From Siderastrea siderea (Eukaryota > Cnidaria > Anthozoa > Scleractinia > Rhizangiidae): a stretch of DNA of 64,000 nucleotides. The position numbers were made by a program, and so were the translations under genes. Below the pieces are notes generated by a model. It was not told where the DNA came from. It saw only the letters and a list, made by a program, of their open reading frames with translations, and searched no databases. The stretch covers positions 30,498,804 through 30,562,803 of the forward strand of contig OZ034971.1 in the NCBI GenBank assembly GCA_964030785.1, written 5' to 3'. Positions 22,021 through 34,057 of this stretch are shown in pieces; the first letter of the stretch is position 1; each line of letters opens with the position of its first letter.

Positions 22021-22815
22021 TAACATCTAAGTTCCACTGTTGACCGGGCCCGAAAGCACTTTTGAACTGCTCAGTATTCTTTGACAGGGATTCGATTTGT
22101 CCTGATTTTGGAAGCCGAAATTTAGAATCATCATTATGACAAGGAACCCTACAGCAATAGATAATAAAAGAACAGTTAACAACACTTTTCGGGCTTGTTA
22201 AGTTGTCGACAGTTTTCGAAAAAAGAAGCCCTGCAGGCGTTTGAGTCGGAAAAAGGTTGTAGCTGACTTTGTTTTATTACAAACGTTTCTGCTTTTTATG
22301 AAAGTGATGATTACCAGAAATTTGTTCTCGTAAGGCCCATATGATTAACATTTGAAAAGCAGGAAGGTATGTTTTAGCTTCACTTCCACTCAAAGGAAAG
22401 GACACGAAGCGCACGACAGCCAAGTGTATCCAACGTGCGTGCAGACGCCTCCTATTTCCTCGGAAATAGGAGACGTCTGCACGCAGGCTACTTTGCTTCA
22501 CGCGAAAAAGAAAAAAGGAGAAAAAAGGAGAAACGAAGAAGCATCTTTCCAAATCAAAACTACTTTTAACTACCGACTTCCTCAATTGTGTTAACGACTA
22601 AGTTCCACTATTGACCGGGCCCGAAAGTACTTTTGAACTGCATATTATTCTTTGACAGAGATTCGATTTTTCATGATTTTGGAAGCCGAAATATAATTAC
22701 AAGGAAACTACAGCAATAGATAATAACAGAACAGTTAACAACACTTATCGGCTCGTTAAGTTGTCGAGAGTTTTCGAAAAATGAAGCCCTGCAGGCGTGT
22801 GAGTCGAAGGAAGGT
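22021..22815. repeat. Direct duplication inside unit A
   Basis: Two ~230-bp copies (about 22021-22250 and 22587-22815) share TAAGTTCCAC, TTGACCGGGCCCGAAAG, TTTTGGAAGCCGAAAT and GAAGCCCTGCAGGCGT. Between them lies a hairpin at 22436-22485 (TGCGTGCAGACG.. and its complement). B has only a copy like the second, C only one like the first. Confidence 0.7.
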
Positions 22816-23645
22816 ATGTGTTAGGCTCACTTCCACTCAAAGGCCCGGACGTTAAGCGCACGACAGCCAAGCATATCCGACTTCCTATGTATGCGCTGTA
22901 TCATGGCGATAACTCGGGTAACGAGTGTGAAGGGAAGAGAATCCATCTCCCATACCGACCCTTGTACCGACATTCCATAGGTAGTCCGTCTTTTAGAAGT
23001 TGTTTTTGAGTTATCCACAATCATGGACCGATGATGGATTCTGTTATCCTCATCCTTCTGCCAACACCTAATACGCTTTTGGGCATGCAACTGACACATT
23101 TCCTGTGAAATTTACAGGTTTTAAATCCACAGAAGAACTCTCAAGAGCAAGATTTCGTATTTTCAGTGCCTTATTCTTATTGTTTACTTTTTTTTTTTTT
23201 TTGGTAATTGTAGGCTCTTCACTGGAATGACTTTTATAAGAATCGCCCAAGGGTGACCTCATGGAAATGATGCTGATAATGTTAAACATAACATTCACTT
23301 TTGTTTAAAAACATGAATATCTTTTATTTGAACAAAAACTTTAACCCGCCTTCCTTTTTTGTAAATATATTGTGAAACCAAAAAAAAAAGGCAAACGAAA
23401 AGAAAAACAAAAGAATCAAACGCAACGTTTACTTTTGTTGGAAATGGACATATTTCATTCGACGTAATAAATTTAACCTCCCTTTCTTTTTGTAAATAAA
23501 TAGTTAAATTACAGAAAAACAAAAAAATCAAAACAGAAAATAAACTTAACTGGTATTGACCTTGTCAAGAAAACTATGGTCCCGAAGATGAAGATATAAG
23601 AACTCTATTGAGATACCTGGAAGACAACGAAATCCTTGTAAAAGT

Positions 23646-24215
23646 TTAGCTTGACACGAAGATGTATTGAAACAGAATCGTTGCGGCTTCCATCGAACGG
23701 ACAGTCACACAATTGATCAGTTTTGTCTCTCCGCTTTTAAACAAACCTGTAGCTAGTGTCCGTAGGTTGAGTAGCAAACCAACAGCTACCCCTTGCATGT
23801 CATGTGACCGAGGTTCCAACAGAGAGGCCAATCCGGAGTGGTTATTTTGTACAAGGCCTGTAGGCACCGTATTATAGTTCTTCAAGATTCTGGTCGTAGA
23901 AGGTAGTTCAAGGACACGATGATTGATTAGTTGCTTAATGATATCCAATGGGGGTGGGATGGAAGATGGCCTCAGTTTTGACCTTGATTTTCTTAGGGAA
24001 AGCGGTATATTATTGCAACGCGTTCCACGGTTGTATTTGGAGATTTTCGGGGAATCTAAAATAGAGTTTGTACGTCGATCAAAATTACATGTTAGAGCAT
24101 TTTTCTCAAAGAGTAGGCCTATCCTTATGCCTGCGACTGAAAAAGGAACATACATTTCGCTGGACTTCCGCAACCACAACCTAATCGTTGAAATCAAGTT
24201 CTTACCGCAGATCAC
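23646..24215 (-). other. Long antisense open frame of unknown meaning (unit A)
   Basis: A 189-codon minus-strand frame runs from 24215 to 23646 with no recognised domain. In unit B the same region is split by a frameshift, and in C most of it is deleted, so conservation does not support a gene. On the plus strand the same DNA (about 24058-24219) encodes a stretch (LHVRAFFSKS.. KGTYISLDFRNHNLIVEIKF) that faintly recalls a laminin-G strand pattern. It has no clear acceptor or donor. Confidence 0.25.
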
Positions 24216-25051
24216 CTAATTAAAAGCAATCGTCATAATAATGCTCTGCAACGGTATTAAATCTATACTATATATTTCCCCCTATTTCTCCAGCTTCCCG
24301 CCACCTTGAGAATTCGCTTCCTATCCCCTCTACATGAACGGGTTGATTTTCACCTTGTTTCTTTCTTCCAATTTCTAAATTTCTAAATCCCAAATTCATC
24401 TTAAAACAATGGAAGCAAATTGTACTTCCCGTTTAGTTTCAAGGTTTTATCAGTTAGAGAGAAAGGCCTACTGAACAGGAAACCGACACCACGCTACAAA
24501 AGCTACAATGTTTCCTCGCCCCATCCATGCCAGTCTCTTACCAGACTCCTTAGGCTTGTTGATCGTGGAGAGAGACTACAGTTAACAGTTCTTAGTTTTG
24601 TTACAGTTAACAGCCCAGAGCAGGCAATGAAAAAATCATTTTTTTGCCATTTCTTCAGATGCTCTCCCGACAATCACCCGCCGACCAAGAAGCCAGAGGA
24701 CTCTTGGGACGAGATTGCCTCTACGCAAACTAAAATAAAAAATAAAGAAATGGATAGTTTGACTGTGCATGCGTTTTACTGCATACCGCAATTTGATTGG
24801 CCAGTTAGCTTCGCACAAAAGAGAATAAGGCATGGACTTGAACGGTCGCTCCTTTTTTTCTACTTTCATTTCAAATCATTCTTGGCTTGCGTTACACAGT
24901 TTTCCTTGCGTTACTCATTACCATGCGTGCACAATTAAACGCGCGAGCTAAAGAGCGTAGCGTCAACATTAGAATCTGCGTTTGTGACGCAAGTGTTCAT
25001 TTTCGGAAGAAAATGGTTTGAATTTTCCGCTTATGTTAATTCAAATCAAAT

Positions 25052-28000
25052 ATGGAAAAGAAAAAAGTTATTCTATTGGTTTTACTGATCTTTGTGATTT
25101 TGGAACGAGCATTTTGCGAAGGTAAGAGCTCCTAAATTGTGAACTCATATTATCATTAAATGCACACTGGAGCTTTGAGTGCGAATTTTTTCTTTCCGTT
25201 TAATGTCGCTTTGCAACCTTAGGTTCGGGAAAACAAGTGCAAGGATATACGTACCTGACTGTAAACTATCACTCCAAACGACGAGAATAAATCACCCGAG
25301 CACAAGTTAAAAACTTGAAACAAGATCTTCCGAGAACAAAAATTATGACCGCTGAAAATAAGTCCAATTTTTTTCTAAAATAGAGATCGATGCCATAATA
25401 TGGATGAGTCTAGCTCCAATCTGACTGCGAAGGACACAGAGATCGAATTCGATTTCCATGTTCTTTGCAGTCAGATTGGCGCTATCTTGTCATAAGATTG
25501 TAACAGCTTGAGTTGATTTGTTGACTCTACGCGTTTCGTTTGAGACTTCAAACTTCGTCAGGAATATGTTACAACTACAAATCTTTACAAAGTTGGCTTT
25601 TATTTTTAAGCCATAAGCGTGATATACGTAGTTTTCTAGCGCTAAGATTCCTGAAGGGTGTGGTGTACCTGGAAATTTGTAAAGACTACGTGTGTGATGG
25701 ATGAACGTTTATCATCCCCCAAAGTCACAAAACTCCCAAAGCCTGCAACTGATTTCGAAATTCCAGGCTTGGGACTTTTGCGACTTTGGATGTGGACAAC
25801 AATAATGCTGGTAAGGTACTAGTTGATGTTCATAACTACCAAGTGATCGATGACTGACTTATCCACTCACAAACCTAGCGAACACTTTAGTTTTGGTTTT
25901 ACAGTGAAAACCTGTATTAAGCAGACACCCTTGGGAACCTCGCCAATGCTTAATACAGGGTGTCCTCTTAATACAGGTTCTGATAAACTGCAAAAAAATA
26001 GTTGATTTGTTGACTTCTTTTAGCTCCACAATTATTTACCCGCATACTTCACATGCTCTATCGCAGACCTTTTGCACCTGGCCGTTCCGGGTAGAATCAC
26101 TAAATTACTTGGAAAACATGCTCTTTAAACCAGATGGCAATGCCATAAATGACATAAAAGATACTTTGTGGAAAGGCTTAAAGTGCCCACTTAATGCAGT
26201 TTTTTCGTAGTAAAATGGCTTGATTTTGGTGTCCGCGTCCGCTTAACAGAAGTGTCCGCTGAATACAGGTTCGTTTTAAGGTAAAAGTGGAAAGGAAGTT
26301 TAGGGACTTCTAATTAAGCTGGTGTCCGCTTGGGTTCTTCGTGATTTCAAAAGAAGTTCGTAATGGTATACTTTCGCAAACTGCTCTTTTGAAATCACGA
26401 AGAGCTCTTAAATTTTAGAATTTTATTCCATTGATTTTTTACATGGACACTGAAGCTTTCAATGCGTAACTTTTTCCCGCTTTAATCAAGCTTAAACTTT
26501 ATCATTCGTTTATCAGGTACCCCAACGCTACACGCTACAAATGTTTCAAAATTTTCCAAATTATACGACATGTCAATTCTACGCAAGCAACTGCACCATT
26601 CTCTTTTTTAACTGGGGGCAAAATGCTCAAAGCACGAAACAAATTGCGTTGCTGTTATCGTCAGGTTCGCATTTATATAGCCGTAGTAACCTCATATCCT
26701 ATTAGCAATGTTAAAGCTTGCATACTGTCAAGTCCTCCTTCAGAATAAAAATAGAGAACTCTCCTAATTGAGTAAGAGAAAATTATACTTAAACTTTAAG
26801 TCCGAAGAGTAAAAGAATATAAGAAGCCTCGCTTACAAGTATCTCGATATATAAGCTCTTTCCTCCGCAGAGACCTCCTGTACTCCCTTGGGAAAAAACG
26901 TGCGGAGGCTCCCCCGCTGCGCCCTTGTTTTCTCCTCCGCGCTCCCCATCCCGTTTTCTCTTTCACTGTTGTTTACTAATAGGAGCCTCTGCGGAGGAGA
27001 GAAATATATAAGACTAGTCGCTCTGGAAATTGTAGCAGTTAATCTGCGAGCGATGATGCACTTCATCTGTTTAAAGGTAAACGCACTTTGTTCTCATAAC
27101 ACCGCACCATTAAGAACATTGTGAGTTAAAATACTTCCCTTTTTAATCGTTTTTGTTTGTTTCTTTCCTTTTTTACTGGAAGTATATTTTTAAACTTATA
27201 CTCTAGCCTTGCAATGCCACTTAAGTTATAGAATGTTCAGTTACTTCGAATGAAGAGTTTTACGTTTAGTAAAAGTTCGCAAAGTGGTCCTGTCTTACGG
27301 AAACTTAAAATATTGCCCATTCCACGAGCTCCGCACCAGTCAAACATGACTTCACGTTTTACATTAGACTTGAGCGGATCACGTGGAATGTCCCTGATGG
27401 CCGCGACGTTGGTGCCCCATAGAGCGACACCAACATGGCGGACGCATACTGTGTCTTATAATTCTCTGAAAACTATTTTCTCGATACCTTTGTCCTGGAA
27501 AGTGCTGTAGTCACAGAAATTGTTGCTGTTGTTTGTGTTTATTGAGTTTTACTCATGAGTGTTGCTCATCAAAGAAAACTGATTTTATCGTAACGGTGAA
27601 AATCAAGAAGACCACTGCCACTTGCCACCGTCTACATTCACGAATTGGAAATTCAGTACTTTAGATGCTCTTATCAACTCGGTACACAAAACAGAAGTAG
27701 TCTCACAAAGGTTATTTCCTGTGCCGACTGTTATAGCTGCCAGTGAACCAAAGATGATTCGTAATGAATCGTCCCTTGGATTCACAGGCAGCTGTAGCAG
27801 CTATAGTGTCAATATAGCCAGTCTGTGCGTGACGAAAGAGAAATAGAGGTTTGTGTGCAGGATACAATATAGCATTCGAAAATACGTTTTTGAACAGCGT
27901 AAAGTACGTCTTTACTTCAATAGCAGCTCCAATGTAAACCTGGCATAAAACTGCACTTTGAAGCCTAAATATCCCGTTAAGTTCAACTTTACGCTAATGA

Positions 28001-30993
28001 AAGAAGTGTAATGTTCCGTAAATTGTAGTTATATTTCGTCTTAACGGTCACTTGGCTCCAGTGTAAATTTGCTATTTCGTGCTGACAGACGACGACAAGA
28101 GTAACACAAACCGCAGAGCAGAGGAGGATTATTCAGCACATGGCGGACCCCGAGTTGCGGAAAGTAAAAGCCCTTCTCATAGTGGCACGAGTGGCACTGA
28201 ATCCAAGGAAAAACCGCTGACCACAGGCTTGCACCATGACATCACATCTGACGGAATACGCTGGAATGTTGCTCATGGCACTGGGACTGAAATTGAAGAC
28301 AAAAGGCGAATGCGTTTGAAACGGAAACGGAAATCCGGATCTGAACAAACTGGAGAAGAACAAAAGAGTGATACCGCTGACCCTGATGATCTGAACGAGT
28401 CACTTTCCCCGATGACTGTTGTAGCAATTTGTGCTGGAGTGTTGGTGTTACTGTGCATCATAGTGGCTAGCGTATGGTACGTCGTTGTCGTTTTCTTTTT
28501 TAACATGTGTTGTGTGGCGAGTGAGTGCATGCATAGTGTACTATATTGCAGCGTCTTCAAGTCTTCAAAGACTATGGTGATCATGAAACGTTTTAATCCT
28601 ACATTGGAGCGTTTTAGGTGAAAATCCCATAAGGTGTTACTCTACCATGTTGGTCTCTACAAGGCCTACTAGATACTCTTCTGGACAATCTCGTGTCAGA
28701 GTCCTCAGGCTTCCTGGTCAGCGGATAGTGGTCAACGCGCTAGACTCTCCACAGTGGTCAAATGCACGACGCGTGCGCAGTTCCCACCATAATTTTTCAA
28801 AGGAAAATACTAGACAAATGTCGAAAGTTTCACTTCAACCGCAAAACTTAACGCCATTTCTAAAAACTTAAGCTTTTTACTTCGAGCAGGTGTTCAGAAT
28901 GAAGTAACTGGCATTCACAAGTTTTGGCGGCCCAAAATTTTCTTTATCGGGACGTTTTATGTATCGTTTTCACACGAACTTCGCGCTCGCAAAAGTGGGA
29001 ACTGATTCAAACTTCAAGGCTCTGCAAAACCGGAAGTGACGTTGGTTTTTGCGTTTGACCGCTGTGAAGCTAGACTCTGGGGCATTGAAAAAAAAATTTT
29101 ACTGGCTGTCGATTGGCTGTTCACTGTATCAAAACTTGCAAACATGCAAACGTTGACTGCAGGATTACAGTGGTAAGAATCCCATTACCCAGAGTCTCTT
29201 GACAACCACCCGCTGACCAAGAAGCCTGAGGACTCTGCGTACGACGATGTCTTGAAGTGCACTATCCATGTTATCAAAGATGTTTGCCCTCTTTTCCTAT
29301 GTCTATGTTATGAATCCCTCCCAAAAACAAGTTCAACCTTAGCGTTGCTCATTATTTTGAAACTTTGTTTTTACACAGGAAAAATTGCAAGAAAAGGTGT
29401 CGTCGAAAGAAAGGTCCTGAAGTTGGGATAAAATTCAAATCAATGGATAATTTCAGTGAAATGGCCAGTGAGACGATTCTAATTGAGAAGACGGCCATAG
29501 AACACGAGAAACAGCAATCAAAGGACTCTGTTAAATCTAACGGAAAAGGAAAATGTACCGTTACTGACGGACCAACACCGTTACCGCTCTTGACTACTTC
29601 TGCAAATATTGACACTCCTCAAAAAAATGTTTCTACCGTTATTGAGATCCCAGAAGTGAGTTCTCCAGATACTTCTTTTACTTGCTCTTCTCTTTCGGAT
29701 ATACTGTCATGGCTATCAAGCCCAACTGCAAAACCAAGATCCTCGCCCTCGTTGACATCTGTGTCTTCACTTCCGCTATCTACAGAGCCTGAAATTTGTT
29801 CGGCATCTTCATCACAGACGTCCATAACTCAACAATCTCTGACACTGGAACCTGAAATTTGTGCTCATTCTCCACCTTTGACATCAGCTGCAACGTCAGT
29901 GACGCCTCAACTGGAAATTGTTACCGAAGTCCCTATGTCTACTAAAGCCTCCGTACCCGTATCTGACGTTTCACTGACCGTCGAACCGGATGTTCCTCAA
30001 AAATCGGAACATGCAACAATCTTGACCCCAGAGGCAAAATTTTCTTCTCCTGATTTATCATCCACATCAAATTCTGGCTGTACCCTGGATGAAATGACAA
30101 CTCATTGGTCAACAGAATCTACTCTTGCGCCTCCAATGGACACATCAACAAAAGCTTCACTTTTATCACACCCCGCCACACCCAAAGAGTCCTCAAGCAT
30201 TGAATTGTTTTCTTCTGAGTCCAGTGACACGACTCGAAGCGTTTCTATAAAAACCAATGACAGCAGTTCCTCGACAGAGTCTTTCAAAGCGCCTGTAGCT
30301 CCGAGGGACGAAGTGATAATAACCATTGAAGACGACGACAAGGATAACGAGATGTATAGGAACGAAAAAACAATCACGGAAAATGTTATAAACGAAATTT
30401 CTGGCGTGGCTAAAGTGAAGAAGGAACAGGAAGGCGTCAAAACGTTTGCGAAAACGGTTGTAATCGATGTCTCTGACGTTGTATGCGAGAAGGAGAGTGG
30501 CATTACGACAGCTGTGGAAGCTACCGTGATTGATATTCCTGCCGAGGTTAGCGTGACCAGTGAAGGCGAGGCAAAGGTTTTGGAAAGTGCTTTTGTTAGT
30601 ATACCCGGTATGATGGAAAAGGATGGCTTATCGCAATCAGTTGAAAGAGTGGTGAGCGTCTCCAGTTTAAATAGTGTGGTCAGGGATGAGTTACCAATGG
30701 CCGTGAAGAATGTTGAAGTCAACGTTTCTGGTTTCACCAACTATGCTGCGGACAAGAATGGCGAGCATCTGGTCATAGATGGTGCTGAAGTCAAGATCCC
30801 TGGACTGACTAATGCGGACGCGGAAGGCGCGAGGGCAGATGCTAAAATACACAACTCCGATGTGAAAAATAAGGACAAATCTAGCGCCAATGGTACTACA
30901 AAGGACAAAGAGACCAACACCGCGACCCCTGTGGACAACAATAATGACGGTAAGGCATCAGTTAATGTCCATGTTTATCATTCTACTGACTGA
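25052..30993 (+). CDS. Type I single-pass membrane protein with Ser/Thr-rich repeat tail, 690 aa (unit B)
   Basis: Exons 25052-25121, 28089-28476 and 29379-30993 join in frame (phases 1 and 2). Residues 1-23 are a signal peptide. Residues 24-131 form a Cys-free, charged ectodomain with a sequon at Asn126 and a basic cluster at 95-105 (RLKRKRK). Residues 132-153 are a transmembrane helix (TVVAICAGVLVLLCIIVASVW). KNCKKRCRRKK then sets a cytoplasmic tail of 537 residues, Ser/Thr/Pro-rich at first (two EPEIC motifs). Its last third (about 511-632) is a degenerate ~21-residue repeat with a V-x-[IV]-[PS] core. No ITIM or ITAM tyrosine pattern is present. The 3-kb first intron may hold further ectodomain exons. 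The family is unknown to me; tandem copies and domain order suggest a cell-surface receptor, which is inference. Confidence 0.72.
25223..25290 (+). CDS. Candidate alternative second exon encoding a short secreted peptide (unit B)
   Basis: A pyrimidine-rich acceptor ending CAACCTTAG stands 100 bp after the signal-peptide exon. The sequence behind it continues the phase-1 frame for 22 codons (GSGKQVQGYTYLTVNYHSKR then E) to a TAA at 25288. Used as the second exon, it would end the protein at 45 residues, with about 22 after signal cleavage. Units C (about 37000-37065) and D have the same stretch; A lacks it. It may be an unused relic. Confidence 0.3.
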
Positions 30994-31647
30994 TTGATTG
31001 ACCTACAAAACTTATGAGCGACGTAGCAAAAGAGTAACTGTTTGAATAACCGAACAAACGAACTAACAACTGAATGAATGCATGACTGAATGAATGGATG
31101 GGTGGATGGATGGATGGATGGATGGATGGATGCTTGCATGACTGGAATAAATGGTCAAATGATTCAATCAATTTCTCTTAGAATCTTTCTTTAGTCTGCT
31201 TTTATCGAGAAGAATAATCTCACGGCCAGCACCTAGAAACGGCCATTTGGCATAAGTTGTTCCCTCAAAAAAAGATTGGGGGAAATTTGCATGCACTCCG
31301 TGTACTTCAAGGTTATTTCCGACTTTAAAAAGGTGCGTTAAGGACATTGCTGGTGCAGAGAAATCGTAAGCCAGGTTTTAGCTAGGTAATAGTCTTTAGG
31401 TGAATCCTTATGATTATGCCATGTTCACATGAATTGTGCCAATGAAATACATTCAGCTGGTGCAAGAAGAGAAAAAAGACGTGAAAAAATTCGTGGCTGT
31501 TTCGCTTGCATCCGTATTTAACTCTGCTTGGTCTGAGTGATATGAGGTTTACTAGCAGGAACCCAAATTCAAATAACGACTAAGAATTGGACAATTGGTA
31601 GATAAAGTTAAAAAGTTAGGTGAGCTTCCTTATACTACAATTTCCAG

Positions 31648-33743
31648 GAAAGTCACACGTTAAAAGCTGGTGCGACGACGACCTAACCACGGTTCTTGCT
31701 CGGCTCTGGGCGGAAACGAGATCAAGCGAGGACGCTAACAATTATGAACGACTGGATAAAGGCGCTAAAGGCAAAGGCAAAGGTAAAAATACTTACCAAG
31801 CGAAGGAGGGATCAGGCAAAGGCTTGGATAACGAGGCTTCAAGGAAATCTGATGCAAACTTTGGAGAAAGGAATGTAAGTATTTGAAACAAGACAAGCGA
31901 GAGGAAGGGGAGGGGACTCTAGTGTATTAGTACGGACATCTAGTGTTGGTCCCTACCCTGCCTTTTTTTTCAGTCATTTTACTTTAACAAAACTCTCTGT
32001 AAGGCAGACACCCCTCTAAGATGGACTCTGGGAGCCAGTCCCGATGGTGTCTGGATTGGAGAGAGTTGACTGTAAGAGACTGATTGCGAGTACGACTTTT
32101 CAATTCCTCTCCCCAAAACGTGTCCTTCAGATGTCGATAATATTTGTGCTAATGCTAATTAATTCACCGATATTATTTGTTTGTGATTTAAGTTGATGAA
32201 GGAAGACGAGAATAAAGATAAGAGGCAGGATGGCGAGAAACGTTCATGTAATGAAATTCCTTCTTTTTACCATGTGAAAATTGCTCAAGTGGGGTGCCCG
32301 TGTCACTACTCCGAAAAATGCCAAAAGAAATCCAGTGGGCCTCGATTCTTCAAGCTTCCACGGTGAGTTACTGAATTCTTCTCTCAAACACCAGTGAAGG
32401 ACGGTTCCTCCTAATACAGGGGTATTTTTGCAAAGGTTATGATTATGGAGAAAAAGCAGACTTACCAAGAAAAATGTGGGTAGCCATTCATTGTAAGGCA
32501 CTCCAGAGGCTATCTGAAGTGTCGCAACGCAACAAAATTGCGTTTCGTCCCCGTCACCCGCCCACCCTACTTTGTTTCACACCAGAGACACGATGTTTGT
32601 TGAGGGTTAACAGTTTTCTTGTTTCCTTTTCCAGTAAACTGATGTCCTTACACTCTAAATCTTCCACCAAACATACAAAGACAAACCCTAAATATTGTGC
32701 ACCAGAAAATGACGCTGTTCCGATTTCTGAGGCTTGCACTGCTATGAAGGAGCCTCCCACCTCTCCAGATACAATCTCTACCCCGGTGAGTAACCATCAA
32801 GCACGTTTAAAGACTTTTTAGTTGTATAGGTCTCTCAAATACTTCTGTTGATGACCTCTGGAATTATATTAACGCGAGAGGTTCTTGGCTGGAAGCGGCC
32901 CTCTCTCACGGCAGGAACGGGAGAACCTATTTCCTCGGAAATAGGAGACGTCTGCACGCAGGCTACTTTGCCTCACGCGGAAAAGAAAAAAGGAGAAAAA
33001 AGGAGAAACGAGGAAGCATCTTTTCAAATCAAAACTAATCTTAACTACCGACTTCCTCAATTGTGTTAACGACTAAGTTCCACTGTTGACCGGGCCCGAA
33101 AGTACTTTTGAACTGCACATTATTCTTTGACAGAGATTCGATTTTTCATGATTTTGGAAGCCGAAATATAATTACAAGGAAACTATAGCAATAGATAATA
33201 CCAGAAGAGTTAACAACACTTATCGGCTTGTTAAGTTGTCGAGAGTTTTCGAAAAATGAAGCCCTGAAGGCGTGTGAGTCGAAGGAAGGTATGTGTTAGG
33301 CTCACTTCCACTCAAAGGCCCGGACATTAAGCGCACGACAGCCAAGCATATCCGACTTCCTATGTATGCGTTGTATCATGGCGATAACTCGAGTAACGAG
33401 TGTGAAGGGAAGAGAATCCATCTCCCATACCGACCCTTGTCCCGACATTCCATAGGTAGTCCATCTTTTAGAAGTTGTTTTTGAGTCATCCACAATCATA
33501 GACGGATGATGGATTCTGTTATCATCATCCTTCTGCCAACACTTAATACGCTTTTGGGCATGCAACTGACACATTTCCTGTGAAATTACTGATTTTAAAT
33601 CCACAGAAGAAATCTCAAGAGCAAGATTTCGTATTTTCAGTGCCTTATTCTTATTGTTTACTGTTTTTTTTTTTTGGTAATTGTAGGTTCTTCACTGGAA
33701 TGACTTTTATAAGAATCGCCCAAGGGTGACCTCGTGGAAATGA
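31648..33743 (+). CDS. Four-exon 3' gene part of unknown family (unit B)
   Basis: Exons 31648-31874 (227 nt, phase 1 in, GTAAGT donor), 32229-32362 (134 nt), 32635-32785 (151 nt, strong acceptor TTTCCTTTTCCAG, donor GTGAGT) and 33687-33743 (57 nt, stop). All phases agree and every exon is open. The first encodes GKSHVKSWCDDDLTTVLARL and a Lys/Gly-rich stretch, the second a Cys-containing segment (VGCPCHYSEKC), the third a Ser/Thr/Pro-rich stretch, and the last VLHWNDFYKNRPRV and the C-terminus. The first exon needs an upstream phase-1 exon. Either the signal-peptide exon, or the tail exon cut at a GTAAGG at 30950, would fit. I do not recognise the product. Confidence 0.5.
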
Positions 33744-34057
33744 TGCTGATAATGTTAAACACAACGTTCACTTTTGTTTAAAAACATGAATATCTTTTAT
33801 TTGAACAAAAAATTTAACCCGCCTTCCTTTTCTGTAAATATATTGTGAAACAAACAAAAAAAGACAAGCGAAAAGAAAAACAAAAGAAACAAACGCAACG
33901 TTTACTTTTGTTGGAAATGGACATATTTCATTCGACGAAATAAATTTAACCTCCCTTTCTTTTTGTAAATAAATAGTTAAAAAAGCACAAAAACCAAAAA
34001 AATCAAAACAGAAAATAAACTTAATTGATATTGACCTTGTCAAGAAAACTATGGTCC

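Larger units (their letters stand above)
20695..23270 (+). pseudogene. Unit A downstream exon set, broken
   Basis: Exons correspond to those of unit B: 20695-20921, about 21273-21406 (or from 21237), 21679-21833 and 23214-23270. Two lesions are visible. The GTAAGT donor after the first exon is GGAAGT here (20922). The third exon is 155 nt instead of 151 because of a 4-nt net insertion (CTGAG for G near 21811), which shifts the frame before the last exon. The last exon still encodes ALHWNDFYKNRPRVTSWK and stop. Confidence 0.6.
15431..24674 (+). repeat. Tandem unit A (about 9.2 kb)
   Basis: First of four head-to-tail copies, cut here at the shared CACCCGCYGACCAAGAAGCC motif. Its order matches B and C: signal-peptide exon, candidate exons, transmembrane exon, tail exon, then four small downstream exons. 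Compared with B it lacks about 0.8 kb after the signal-peptide exon and about 1 kb including the start of the transmembrane exon, and it carries a private MITE at 16781-16954. Confidence 0.9.

Noticed and set aside
27250..27846. Open frames in the first intron of unit B (MKSFTFSKSS.. and a 74-codon frame after it)
   Set aside because: Present in B, C and D with changing frame ends and without matching splice phases. Copies are too similar for conservation to count as evidence.
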